From contig QPMI01000163.1 in NCBI GenBank assembly GCA_004431415.1, positions 1-64,000 of the forward strand: a stretch of DNA of 64,000 bases, given 5' to 3'. The stretch's first letter is position 1. Each line of letters begins with the position of its first letter. A program made the translations under genes and the position numbers. Below, piece by piece: positions 33,129 through 45,595 of the stretch. The notes beneath the pieces are model-generated. The model was not told the DNA's origin. It ran no database searches and saw only the letters and a program-made list of their open reading frames with translations. The DNA is from Cyanophora paradoxa (taxonomy: Eukaryota > Glaucocystophyceae > Cyanophorales > Cyanophoraceae).

Positions 33129-35515
33129 TCAGTGGCGCCCTATGCTCTTCGCGTACCTGCGCCGCCGCGCGTGAGGGCCGAGGGCGGGCGGGGGCGGCGG
33201 GGCGCGGGGCCGGCGCACTCGATGCGGATGCCGCCGCGGTCGGAGCTGGGGAGCTCGAAGCCCTGCAGCAGCGACATCGCCTGCGCGCTGCACGCCGCGT
33301 CCTGCGCCACGTCAGCGCTCGCCCCCGCGCCCCCGCACGCCCCGCCCCCACTCCTCCTCGAGACGCGCTCTCAGGCGCCCGTGCAGGGGCGGCGGGGCCG
33401 GCGGGGGCGGGGGCGGGGGCGGGGGCGCCGACCTGGAACTCGACGAAGGCGAAGCTCTGGGCGCCGCGGGCGGTGAAGCGGAGGCCGCGGTAGCCGTAGC
33501 ACCGCTCGAAGAGCTTCCGCACGTCCTCCTCCGTCGTCCGCGACCCCACGTTCGCCACGAACAGCGACGGGCCCGCCCCCGGCTGCCCCCCCGGCCCCCC
33601 CGCAGCCCCGCGCCCTCCCCCGCCGCCCATCGCGGGACCCATCCCCGCCCCGCTGCCCATGCCGAGCGGGGCCCCTCCCAAGCCGCCGCCCCGCCGAAGC
33701 CGCCGCCGCCGGGAGCTGGGGGGCGCCCCATAGGCGGGGGCCTGCTGGGCGGGAGCGCCCCCGGGACCACGGGGGCGGCCTGCGGCGGTTGCAGGCCGGC
33801 GGCCGGCTGCTGAAGGGCCGCTGCCAGGATCGCCGCCGCCGCGCTGGGCCCGCCGGCTGCCCGGCCAGCCCGCCCTGCAGCTGCTGCGGGCCCCCGCCTC
33901 AGCGCGGGCGCGGAAGAGGGCTTGGGGTGGGGGACCTTGAGGAGGTCGCCCTGGGGGCCCCCGACGGCGCCCCTGCCGCGCGGTGGGCGAGCGAGGTCAC
34001 GCGGGGCGGGGAGGGGCGGGCGGGCGGGGCGGGCACGCACGGGCCTGCTGGAGGGCGGCGAGCTGAGAGAGGAGCTGCAGCACCTGCACGCCCGCCGCCG
34101 CGCCCTGCCCGACGTCAGCTGGACGCTCCGGCGGGCGCAGGCGGGCGGGGCCGCGCGGGGCCGCACCGCCGGCTGCGCGGCCTGCTGCACGCCGGCGAGG
34201 GTCTGGAGCAGCGTCCCCAGCGGGTCGGCCGCCGCCGGGGCGCCGCCCAGGCCCAGCTGCCCCGGGGCGGCCCCGAAGCCCCGAGGGCGCCGCCGAGGCC
34301 GAGCGCCGGCCCGAGCTGCGCCCCGAGGGGGACTGCGCGAGGGCCCCGCCATGGGCGCGCCCCAGGCTGCCCCCGCCGAGCCCATCCCCATCCCCGCCCC
34401 GCCCCCTGCCGCCGCGTCGCCGGGCGGGCCTTGGCGGGCGGGGGGGGGCGTGCGGGGGCGTGGGGGCACCTTGGAGGGCGCCGGCCATGGCAGCGGCGAG
34501 GCTCTGCACGGAGCTCATCCCGCCCGCCCCGAGGCCCGCCGCGCCCGAAGAGGGCCCCGGCCCCCGGCGCCCCGCCCGGCGGGCCCCAGCCCCTGCTGCT
34601 CGCCGGCGGGGGGCCACCTGCGCGCGCCCGGCGTGCGACTCAGCGGAGGGCGCACCGCCGCGGGCGTGCACGAGTGCGGGGCGTGAGGGCCCAGGCCGGG
34701 AGCGCGGCGTGTCCCAAGCCGTGGGGCACCGGGAGGCGTGCAAAGCCTCTTGAAAGGGAGGGGTGCAAAGGCCCCGGGGAAAGGGATGGCGCAGAGGCAC
34801 TGACCACTGCCGCGGCCCGGCTCGTTTGGTCGCCGAATAGCGCCCTGGTTGGCCTGCCCGGTGCGTGCAAGCGGCGTCGGCGCGCGCCGGCGTGCAATGC
34901 AGCGTGAGACAGGGACCTTGGCAAGCTCAATCTTCAGCTTCAGTGACGAGTGGGGATCAAAGTGCAGTCCCTGAAATGCGCGTCCCGATGCGAGGTGAGC
35001 AGGAGGTGGCGGCAGACGGACGGTGTTGGCGGCAGCGATGGACGGCATGCCGCACAGTGTTCCGCGGGCAATGGTGCGGGAATGGGGCACGCAGCCCGCT
35101 CTGCAGCTAGACACGAGTCTTCGATTGGACAGACTCGGCTACACACCTGGGCCCGATCTCGCGCCTCGATTGCTGCCTGATGAGTCTCGAACGAAACGAA
35201 CGCGATGGGCTGCAGGATGCGCGCGCGCAAGGCTCGAGTGAGGGCGATGCGCGAAAGGCAACTGCCGCTCGCACCTTCCCGGCGAAGTTGACGACACTGT
35301 CCGTGTATCCATCGAACTGCCGGAAGAACAGATACACTGCGGAGGCCAGTTAGCACCAACCACGGTGCGGGGAGAGCGCTGCGAACCCTCGCGTGCTCGA
35401 ACATCTTCCGGCAAACCCGACACGTACTGCGCCGCCGGCTTTGAGCAGGCAAAAACGAAGAGAACCGTACAGGAAACCGCACCAGCGTCCGGATATCACG
35501 CTCGTCCTCCCGCAT
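33129..35515 (-). CDS. Two-RRM RNA-binding protein, NSR/RBPMS-like
   Basis: Spliced from the minus strand, the protein starts MREDERDIRTL (ATG at 35513-35515) and enters RRM1: YVSGLPEDVRAREVYLFFRQ, FDGYTDSVVNFAGK, PIAFVSFETHQAAIEARDRA and GLHFDPHSSLKLKIELAK. A long Gly/Pro/Ala/Met-rich linker with LQTLAGVQQAAQP and MSSVQSLAAAMAGAL follows. RRM2 reads PSLFVANVGSRTTEEDVRKL, FERCYGYRGLRFTARGAQSF, AFVEFQDAACSAQAMSLLQG and FELPSSDRGGIRIEYAKSIG, then RH and TGA at 33129-33131. The order RRM1, long linker, C-terminal RRM2 with SDRGG.RIEYAKS is that of plant nuclear speckle RNA-binding proteins and of animal RBPMS/couch potato relatives. These bind mRNA or pre-mRNA and can modulate splicing. All introns used are GT-AG. 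The linker splicing at 33700-34800 is approximate. Confidence 0.85.
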
Positions 35516-35847
35516 TCTGCTGTTGCGCTCGACCTTCGGGGGTAGAGAGAGCTTTCTTGGGGGTAGACTCGCAAGTCTCCTCTCGGCGACCGTTCGTATA
35601 CGCGGGTCACGGCTTAGCTCCGGCCCAGCTATAGCTAGCGCAATCGCTGTGCCGCAATCGCTAGCGCAGTGCTGTGAACAATTGGCCATAGTATTATCTG
35701 CAATTGCGAGTTCCTGATTGGCGGGACCGGCGCTGTTAAGAGTGGCGGGGCCGGCGCTAGCGGAAGCTAAAGTTGATGCGGCGGCGCTCATGTTCGCGCT
35801 CGAGCGCCACGTCCGCCACCACCGCTGCGCCCCCCCGCGTCGTCAGA
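35516..35847. promoter_or_regulatory. Intergenic region upstream of the RRM gene
   Basis: This 332-bp gap lies between two minus-strand genes and should contain the promoter of the RRM gene. It includes a palindromic patch around 35625-35665 (AGCTATAGCTAGCGCAATCG, then CGCAATCGCTAGCG). No coding frame is supported. Confidence 0.45.
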
Positions 35848-38800
35848 CTAGATCGGGGGACCGGGCGGGGAGGGGGAGATCGAGGGCTCGCCCTTCTTGT
35901 AGGCCTCCCACTGCTGGCTCTCGTGGTACCGCTCGTAGAGCTGCTCGAGCGTCGGGCGCCGCGCTGCGGCCTCCTCCGCCGCCCGCCGCGCCGCCCTGCT
36001 CGCACGTTCAATCAGAGAAGGGGGAGAAAGAGAGAGGGTGGAGAGGGGGATGGCGGCGGGGCGCACTCGCTGAAGAAGTAGAACTCGGTGCGGTTAAGGG
36101 AGAGGAGGGTGGCCTCGGGGGAGGTCACGGTGGCGCGCAGGTCCCAGCGGACCCCCCGCGACGACCACTCCGTCGCCAGCAGATGCTCCCCGATCGTGTC
36201 CATCCGCCCCGCCTGCCACCCCGGCACCAGCGCCGCCCCCCGCCCCTCCCCCGCCCCCTCCCCGACCAGCCCGTGCAGGCGCTGCCAGCCGACCTCGAGC
36301 GCCGACTTGCGGCGCCCCTGCCGCCCGGGCACCGCCACCTGCACCGACGCCCGCCGGCCGCCCCCCACCGAGGAGCCCCGCGCGCCCGCCAGCGAGCCCG
36401 GCGCCGGCGGCTGCGGCGGCGACGACGGGCCGGCGCCCCGGCGGAGGGCGGCCGCTCGGGGGCCCCCGCGGAGAGGGATTGCCGCCGTGACCCCGGCGAC
36501 GGCGGCGGCTGCGGCGGCGGCTGAGGCTGGGGCTGGGGCGGAGGCTCCGGGAGGGCGCGGCGGGGGCCTCCGGGTTGGGGCGGAGGGGCGGTGGAGGGGG
36601 CGCGCGGGAGGGCTTGCGGCGGGGCGGGGAGGAGGGGGGCCGGGGCGAGGGGGCGGAGCGCGGGGAGGGTGCGGGGCGCGGGGAGGGGGCGGGGCGGGAG
36701 GGGCCGGGGCCGGCGGGGAGGGGCACGAGCTTCTCGACGTCGAGGGTCCCCGCGTAGACCACGAAGAAGTTCAGCGCTGCCGCCCCGCCCCTGACCCGTG
36801 AGGCACCGGCCGGCGGGGGCGGGGCGGGGCGGGGCGGGGCGGACCGGGCTCGCCGACGTCGACGACGCGCTCGTGGCGGCGGAAGGTGAGGGGCTTCATG
36901 ACGAGGGCCACCTTCCGGAGGTCCTCGGCGGGGAGGGCCCGGAAGAGCGGGGAGGAGCGCAGGAAGTCGGTGCGGCGGGCGAGCTCCGCCTCGTGCATCG
37001 AGCGCAGGCAGCGGCGGTACTCCTCGGCGGAGAGGCGCAGGAACTCGGAGGCCTCCGTCGTCACCACCGTCGCCGACCGCACGCCCTCCTGCAGCAGCGC
37101 GATCTCGCCCACCTGGCCCCCCGGCGCGTGAGCGGCGCCCAAGGCGGGGCGGGGCGGGGGCGCGGGGGAGCGGACGACGTGGCCGGCCTCGACGCGGCCG
37201 ATGAGCTCGAGCTCGTTGGAGGGGGCGAGGGGGAGGCGCGAGGGGTCCTTCTTGAGGACGACGCAGGAGCCCGAGAAGACGACGAAGAACTCCTCCGCCG
37301 CCTCCCCCTGCTGCACCAGCACCTGCAGCGGGGCTCCGCGCTGAGCGCGCGGGGCGGGGGCGCGGGGCGGGCGGGGGCGGGCGCCTGGTCGCGGTCGAGG
37401 GCGACGAGGCGGACGCAGCGGGCGACCTCCCGCACCGCCTCCTCCGACACCCGGCTGAAGATGTCGATCCCTGCCCGCCCCGCCCCCCGGGCCCCTCAGC
37501 CCCGCCCGCCCCGGCGCGAGCGGGGAGCGCCGGCACCGGCGAGGGCGTCGGCAAGGACGCGGAGGTCCTCCTCGGTGCGCTCCTCGGCCGGCTTGCTCGT
37601 CGCCCGCTTCACCGCCTGCCGCAGCGCCACCGTCTTGAAGAACTGCGCCCCCTCAGCAGCGCCGGCGCGCAGCGCGGCTCGGGGGGGCCTGGCGGGCGGG
37701 GGCGGGCCTTGTTGAGGGAGGCGGCGGCGGAGGGGCGGTTGAGGGCCCGGAAGCGCGCCTCGAGCGAGGCCGGCGGCCGGTACTGCAGCGCCCCCTCGAA
37801 GGGCCGGCCCCGCGCCACCGCCGTCTCCGCCGCGTGCCTGCACGCCCTCCTCTCAGGCGGGGCGCCACGGCGCGGGGGCGCCGGGGGGCGGCGGGGCGCG
37901 CCTCCACTTGGCCTTGGCGCCCTCGAAGCGCGAGAAGTCGCTCGGCAGCTGCCGCCGGCGCGCGCGGCGTGAGAGGGGGTCGCAGGAGCGGGCCGGGGCC
38001 GGGGCCGGGGCCGGGGCGGACGGGGGCCTTGGCGAGGAGGAAGGCGTCGGTGTAGGCCTCCATGCTCGCCTTCATGTCCCCGCCCGCCGGCACGCCAGCG
38101 CCCGCTGGTGCGCCACGTCCTGCCCGCCCCTCGGCGCACGCCCGGCGGCGGGGCGGGGCGGCCTCGGGGCGCACGGCGGCGGAGACGAGGGCGCCGGCGA
38201 GGGCGCCGCAGCGCTCGTTGTCCTGCAGGGCCCGCGGCAGGTTCCCCAGCTGGATGAACACCCCGCCCGGTTGTACAGCGCCAGCGGCGACTCCGGCCAC
38301 GCCTGCCGCCGCCCCCCGTGAGGCCGGCCGCCGGGCGGGGCGGGGCGGGGGGCGCGCACGCGGAGGGCCTCCTCGAAGTCGGCGCGGGCGGCGGCCCAGT
38401 CGCCGGCAGCGACGCGGCAGAAGCCGCGGTTCAGCAGGGCCCCGAAGAAGCGCTCGTCCAGCCGCAGCGCCTCCGTGTACGCCTCCACCGCCCCGTCCAG
38501 GTCCGCGGGGCTCGCCGTCATCCGCTCGTAGCCCCGCAGGAAGGGGCCCCGGGCGCGCCGCACGCGCAGCCGCAGGAGCGCCGTGTCCCCCGGCTTGACC
38601 ACCTTGAAGAGGCGCTGGAAGGTGAGCGGGTCGAGCGGGTCGGCCCGCGCCGCGCTCGCCAGCGCCCGCTCCTCGCTCCGCACCACCCGCTTCGGCTCCT
38701 CCGCCCGCGGGAACGAGAACTTGCTGCCGCGGCGTGAGACGCCCGCCACGGGGCCGGCGCGCGGGGCTCAGCGGCTCACAAGAAGTTCCGCCGGTCGAAG

Positions 38801-39289
38801 TGGTCCTTGGGGGGACCCGAGGGCCTCGCAGTCTGCGCCCCGCGCGCCGACGGCGAGGCCGGAGGCGCCGCGTCCCGCGCCGTCGCCGGCCGCCGCGGCG
38901 GCGACTGCCGCCCCTCCTCCTCGCCGCCGGGCAGCGCCGGCGCCTCCGGCAGCAGCCGGCTCGTCTCCGGCCCGGCCGAGGGCCACGACGGCGCCGCGCT
39001 GCTTGGCCTCCCAAAGCGCAACTTCCGGAAGGTCTTCAGAAACCCGGCCCCGTAAACAGAAGCAGAAACGGCCTGCTCGCCGCCGTGGGCCGCATGCACG
39101 ACGCCCGCGCTCTTCGGCCGCCTAGCTGTGAACCTCGCCCGGCTAGCCTGATACTTTGGAACCTGCAGCGAGCATGAGGCAGGCGCCAGCGGGGGCAAGG
39201 TCGCGGAGCGGGCGGACTGGCGAAGCCTTGCCGTCGGCGTCGTCCTCCAGAACCTGGGCCAGCCAGAGGGGGGGCACTGGGTGCTTCAT
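35848..39289 (-). CDS. TPR protein with two cyclic-nucleotide-binding domains
   Basis: The start ATG at 39287-39289 gives MKHPVPPLWLAQ. After an intron comes VPKYQASRARFTARRPKSAG and a basic/Pro-rich stretch, then SKFSFPRAEEPKRVVRSEER. A TPR block follows: LDGAVEAYTEALRLDERFFG, ALLNRGFCRVAAGDWAAARA, DFEEALRVR, LYNRAG, IQLGNLPRALQDNERCGALA and SMEAYTDAFLLAK (about 38060-38740). The middle has AQFFKTVALRQAVKRATSKP. The first cyclic-nucleotide-binding domain (about 36960-37480) contains EFFVVFSGSCVVLKKDPSRL and the phosphate-binding cassette GEIALLQEGVRSATVVTTEA, with the expected Glu and Arg. A second domain (36070-36780) has NFFVVYAGTLDVEKL and GEHLLATEWSSRGVRWDLRA. The tail is PTLEQLYERYHESQQWEAYK and ends GPPI at 35848. 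There is no kinase or channel domain. The ligand and role are unknown. Confidence 0.75.
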
Positions 39290-39513
39290 GTTTTGAGGCC
39301 TACAAGCTAGGACGCGATGTCCGATACGAGGGCGAGCCCGGCAGTCGCCCGCGCAAGGGGTTCGGAACCGGCTGCGACGTAGGGCCGGGCGCGCTGAAAA
39401 CACGCTCCCGCTTCTAGCTAAGCTCGTCTCAGCATCTTGGTTCCTGGCAGTCTTGCAGCCCGGAGTCGAGGTGTTTGCGAGGGGGGGAATAGAAACGGAG
39501 TACAGTGATTCAG
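39290..39513. promoter_or_regulatory. Divergent promoter of the TPR-CNBD and TRF4-like genes
   Basis: These 224 bp separate the two start codons on opposite strands and must hold both promoters and 5' untranslated regions. No TATA box or repeat stands out. Confidence 0.55.
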
Positions 39514-41480
<1,967 letters not shown>

Positions 41481-41556
41481 GGGGGGACGCCGTTGGAGGG
41501 GCGGGATGATGGGGGAAGGTACGAGGGAAAAGGGGGCGGGGGGCGGGGCGGGGGCG

Positions 41557-43002
41557 CTAGGGGGCGGAGGCGGGGCTCGGGGGGTGCGTGGCGCGGAGGC
41601 GCTCGACGTCGCGGAGGGCCGCCCTGAAGCACCCGAAGTTGTGCTCCAGCAGGCCCGCCTGCGCCCCGCGTCGGCCCCCGCGCGGCGCGGGGCGCGGGGC
41701 GCGGGGCCGGCGGGCACCCGCTGGAGCATCTCCTCGCGGAGGATGCAGACGAGGGCCTGGTACCTGGGGCCGGGTCGGGCGCGCCTCGGGGCGGGGCGGG
41801 GCGGGGCGGGGGGGGGCGGACTGGGAGACGTGGCGGAGGTAGAGGGCCATGCCGTTGTTGAGCTTGATGACGGAGGCCGAGGCGGCGTCGAAGGCGAGGG
41901 CGTCCCCCTCCTCGTGCGCCCCGTAGATGCACGAGACGTCGATCACCACGTCGATCATGTCGCTGCACAGCTCGTACGACTGCATGTCCACCGGCGAGCT
42001 GTCCGTCGCGATGTACACCTTGCTCAGCACGTCGAACAGGAATGCCTTCTCGATCCGGCAGTTCTGCGGGGGGAGTTGGGCGGGGGCCGGGGAGGGCGGG
42101 GAGGGGGCGGGGGTGGGGGCGGGGGGCGGGCCTGGGTGAGGAGGTCGAGGAGGTTCTCGAGGGTGGCGAGCTCCGGGGTGAGCTTCTGCACGACCTTGCT
42201 CATCGCCTCGAAGACCGAGTGGTCGTAGATCGACGTCAGGTAGTACGAGATGTAGATCGACTCCAGCCCCGCGTCCGCCAGCTCCTCCGTCGCCTTCTGG
42301 TAGATGTCCCGCTGGCACTCTGCCCCGCCCCCCGCGCCACCGTGAGCCCCGCCCCGCGCCCCTGCCCCGCGCCGGCGCCCCGCACCGATTTTGTGGTCGT
42401 CCGAGAGCCCGTCCACCTTGTGGATGAAGACCTCGATGTTCACCCTCGGGTTCGCCTGCGCCGCCGCGCCCTTTCGCACCCCGCCACCGCGGCGCGGCCA
42501 GGGGGCGCACCTTGTGCGCCTTCTTCACCGTCGAGAGAAGGCGGCCCACGGCTTCGCTGTACTCATCCTGCGCGCTCCTCCGGCTTAAAAACGCGGCACA
42601 CTCGCAGCACTCGCGCGGCCCGCGCCTGCGCGTCGATGACGAAGACGATAGAGCTGCAGGGGGCGAACTCCGCCTCCGTGTCGGCCTCAGTGAACTCCAT
42701 GCGCCCCGGATAGTCCCACACTTGGAACTCCATGAATGCGCCGTTCGATATCTCTGCGCGGCAGTCGGCCGCCGCGCCGGCGCGCGCTGCAGGAGCTGCG
42801 CACCGTTCTTAAGGACTTTCGTGCTACTGTCGAGGAGCAGAGAGTCGTGCGGGCTCATCTTCTGAAACACGACTTTCGATATAGAGGTCTTGCCGGATCG
42901 CGGCAGCCCGAGGAGCGAGATCCTGGGCCTGAAGCTCCCCCTGCGCGGCGGCTGTAAGCGGCGGCGAGGTGAGGCAGCGTATGTGCAGCGGCAAACGTAC
43001 AT
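41557..43002 (-). CDS. RagC/RagD-type (Gtr2) small GTPase
   Basis: RagC/D pairs with RagA/B on the lysosome or vacuole and recruits TORC1 when amino acids are present. Minus-strand exons give the P-loop [20 protein letters not shown], then [34 protein letters not shown] (G3, the Rag-type WDYPG) and [29 protein letters not shown] is the characteristic Rag G4 region. [40 protein letters not shown] and the C-terminal domain [40 protein letters not shown] and SCIYG follow. The tail is [20 protein letters not shown], ending at a TAG at 41557. The start is uncertain: an ATG at 43000-43002 precedes the P-loop exon, but an intron may begin inside that codon. RagC is absent from land plants as far as I know, a useful lineage hint. 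Confidence 0.94.
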   Translation of the reverse strand: MYVCRCTYAASPRRRLQPPRRGSFRPRISLLGLPRSGKTSISKVVFQKMSPHDSLLLDSSTKVLKNGAQLLQRAPARRPTAAQRYRTAHSWSSKCGTIRGAWSSLRPTRRRSSPPAALSSSSSTRRRGPRECCECAAFLSRRSAQDEYSEAVGRLLSTVKKAHKVRPLAAPRWRGAKGRGGAGEPEGEHRGLHPQGGRALGRPQNRCGAPARGRGAGRGSRWRGGRGRVPAGHLPEGDGGAGGRGAGVDLHLVLPDVDLRPLGLRGDEQGRAEAHPGARHPREPPRPPHPGPPPAPTPAPSPPSPAPAQLPPQNCRIEKAFLFDVLSKVYIATDSSPVDMQSYELCSDMIDVVIDVSCIYGAHEEGDALAFDAASASVIKLNNGMALYLRHVSQSAPPRPAPPRPEARPTRPQVPGPRLHPPRGDAPAGARRPRAPRPAPRGGRRGAQAGLLEHNFGCFRAALRDVERLRATHPPSPASAP

Positions 43003-43492
43003 GAGAGCGACTTCGAAGCGCCAGGAGCCCGCGACGGGCCGCGAGACCGGGTACGGGCGCAGAGCGTAAAGACGGGGTAGAGGCTCGCCCAGCCGCCAGC
43101 GCAGCGGTGGCTCGCGAGTCGGCGCCCTCTCCGGTGTAGGAACTTCTATACGCGGTCTTAGCTTTCTCGAAAGCACCGGCCCTTTACACACCGTAAGAAA
43201 CCAACGACACAGCAACCCCCCGCGTATCTGGAAGCGAATCAGACTGTTGTTTGTGAAGACTGCGACCCCTCAGGAGGTGTTCACGCATTGCCGACTGGAG
43301 CCGCACTCGGCGTTAACTGGGATCGCCAAGCCGCGCGTGGCGCGCTACCCGCCACATGGTCTGCGCTTGAACCGTTATCCCGATTCGCGTGCAGCTAACT
43401 GTGCCGCTGCCACCGCTGCTACTAGCATGCCTACGGGGCGATTATCAAGGTCGCTGTCCTGGAGGCTGCAACTGGCGGTGCGTTACTGAGGG
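43003..43492. promoter_or_regulatory. Divergent region between the RagC-type and longin-like genes
   Basis: About 490 bp separate the candidate start codons. The left part may hold the first exon of the Rag gene, because the start is not certain. No other coding signal or repeat is seen. Confidence 0.4.
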
Positions 43493-44641
43493 ATGAGTCC
43501 GCAAGCTCAGTCAGCTCTCCTCATCCACTTCTTGCGCTCTTACGCAGTGTGCTTGTTCGAACGGGAGCGCGAGGGGCACAAAAGCTCGAAGGACTTGACC
43601 GGCTTGATACGAGCATTCGTTCAATTCAGCCGCGAGATTGACACAGGCAGTGCGTATACTCATCTCTCTCAGTACCTTCTTCGCGCGCCAGAGGCTCACG
43701 CCGAGCCTTCAGATGTATCCCGCGTGCTCTTCCAGCGAACAGAGACCCCCTGCAGGCCAGTGCCCGGTAGCTACAGACGGACGAAGGTGCTTTTGCGAGC
43801 ATCTGTCGGGCTGTCGTGCGGCCAGTGACTGAGACGCGGCGCAGCCATCGCGGTCCGTGTACGCAGCATCACCAACGCCGTTCAACCTCACGACACCGAG
43901 GACAGCGCCAGCGGCATCCACGCTGGCCGCCGCGTCGGCAGCCGCGCAGCAGCAGGACCTTTCCAGCATAGAGATGGTGTGCGCGAGGGACTCGCGCATC
44001 ATCATCGCAGTCTTCCACGACCGCTCGGTCCAGGTTCGCGCGCCCCCGAGCCGCCCGACGCGCGAGCTCTGACCCGGCCCCCGCCCCCGCCTCGCAGACG
44101 CAGGACGCGCAGCGCTTTGCGCACATGATGCTCCACGAGGTGCGCGCCGCCACCCGCCCGCCGCCCGCGCGGCGGGCTCGCGCGGCTCACGGCGCTGCAG
44201 TTCACGGTCGCGTACGGAGCGGGGCTGGACACGATGAAGGCGCTGCTGCGGAGTGTGGCGTCGGGGTCGGCGTCGGCGGAGGAGGCGGCGCAGATCACGG
44301 GGCGCTTCGCCGACTTCGAGGGGACCGTCGCGGCCTTCACGGAGCGCGTCTTCCGCTCCTCCACCGCGCACGCCCCCGCCCAGCACGCCCCCGCCTCCTC
44401 CAGCGACCACTCGGGGCCCTCCACGCCGGAGGCTGCGCGCTCGCCCTCCCCTTCCACACCGCCCCCCGGCCACGCCTCCCCGTCCTTCGTCCGCCTCTCC
44501 CTCAACGACCCCCAGACCCCCAACGGCTTCGGCCGCTCCTCGCCCCCGCCCGGACAGGAGCAGTCCCCCGGCAAGCAGCAGCAGCACACCGATACGTGGC
44601 CGCCCGAGATCGACTGCGACTGGCCCCCCGACTTGACCTGA
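43493..44641 (+). CDS. Longin-like domain protein, function unknown
   Basis: I do not recognise the family by name. ATG at 43493 gives MSPQAQSALLIHFLRSYAVC, LFEREREGHKSSKDLTGLIR and AFVQFSREIDTG. After an intron comes VSRVLFQRTETPCRPVP. Further exons give DLSSIEMVCARDSRIIIAVF, HDRSVQ, TQDAQRFAHMMLHE and FTVAYGAGLDTMKALLRSVA. The order strand, helix, strand, strand, helix fits a longin/profilin-like fold, as in adaptor sigma subunits and GTPase regulators, but this is my reading of the pattern only. The C-terminal half is Ser/Pro-rich and disordered and ends EIDCDWPPDLT with TGA at 44639-44641. The junction between about 43770 and 43930 is unresolved. A RagC gene is the divergent neighbour, so a role near TORC1 or trafficking is a guess. 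Confidence 0.6.
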
Positions 44642-44992
44642 TCTCAGGACACCCCACATCCTTTCGAGCATATGCAGTTCTGTTCTAGTTGAGTACTATT
44701 CGCAGTAGTTTCAGCAAGGCGTTGTTCAGGCATTCACAGCCAAAAACGTTCGCTATCAGCATGCGTCGCTGCGCATGCTGGGATCCGGGATGATGCTCGG
44801 TCGGGCCGTCTCCCCGGGTGCTCGGCGAGCGTCAGTGGTGCAGCGATCAAGATACGGCACTGTGACATGTTCAACCCTAGCGCCTAATGCTGCGTTAAAC
44901 AACCTGGATTCTAGTAATCTAATCTAATCCGATCTCTACTGCAAAGAAGAAGTCTCCTGGTCCGAAATGCGCCCTGCGACCGTGTCTTACTC
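44642..44992. other. Convergent intergenic region, 351 bp
   Basis: This stretch lies between the stops of the longin-like gene (+) and LSM2 (-). It is less GC-rich than the exons and is presumably two 3' untranslated regions. Nothing else is seen. Confidence 0.55.
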
Positions 44993-45547
44993 TCACTTCT
45001 TGCCCTCGCGTGCTTCTCTCCGCGTTGCTTCTTGCAGGAGCTGTCGGAGAGCGTCGGCTGCGGCACGCGCCAACGCAGGGGCGGGCGCACCTCTACGTCT
45101 ATGTCGGCGGGAGGTAGCTGAACGTAACGGACGACCGAACCGCGAATGAAGCAGTTCTTGACGGACATCTGCGCGAGCATGGCGGGTGAGGACGAGGGCG
45201 GCAAGGGCGGACAATGGCGCAGACACCGCCGCCCCAGTTCGCAGCTAGAGCGCGCGAATCGAACCATGTGCGGGTGCTTGATCTCGTCGAGGACTTTGAT
45301 GTTGTCCAGCTTCAGGTTCAGGAACTGATCCACGGAGTGCAGGGTGCCGCGAATGGCTAGGTCATTCTTCAGCTCTACGATCACCTCTTTACCGACCAGG
45401 GTCTTGAATATGGAATAGAACAGCTGCGCAGGATCGCGTGAGCAGGGTTCTCGGCGCGGACGGAGAGGGGCGGGCGCCCGGCGTTCGACGGACGCCAGCA
45501 CGGTCTGGAAACGCAGAGCTGGCACAGGAGGGCGAAGGGCGCACCAT
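44993..45547 (-). CDS. LSM2: U6 snRNA-associated Sm-like protein LSm2
   Basis: LSm2 is one of seven subunits of the LSm2-8 ring on U6 snRNA and of the LSm1-7 ring in mRNA decay. The ATG at 45545-45547 is the last codon of its exon: a GTGCGC intron follows immediately and the next exon opens LFYSIFKTLVGKEVIVELKN, then DLAIRGTLHSVDQFLNLKLD (Sm1 motif) and NIKVLDEIKHPHM. After a further intron come MSVKNCFIRGSVVRYVQLPP and ADIDVE (Sm2 motif with IRGSVVRYV). A last exon gives LLQEATRREAREGKK and TGA at 44993-44995. About 97 residues agree with the family's usual size. The alternative acceptor CCGCAG in the last intron would break the frame, so the downstream CCGACAG is chosen. Confidence 0.95.
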
Positions 45548-45595
45548 CTTCGACCAGCTCTTTTTTCCGCACCCGGGTACAGCGCGATCGCAGCG
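45548..45595. promoter_or_regulatory. 48-bp divergent spacer between LSM2 and EMC7 start codons
   Basis: Only 48 bp lie between the ATG of LSM2 (minus) and the ATG of EMC7 (plus). The transcripts' 5' untranslated regions must overlap or be nearly absent, unless LSM2 has a further upstream exon. The spacer contains CTTTTTTCCGCACCCGGG and CGCGATCGC. Confidence 0.7.
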
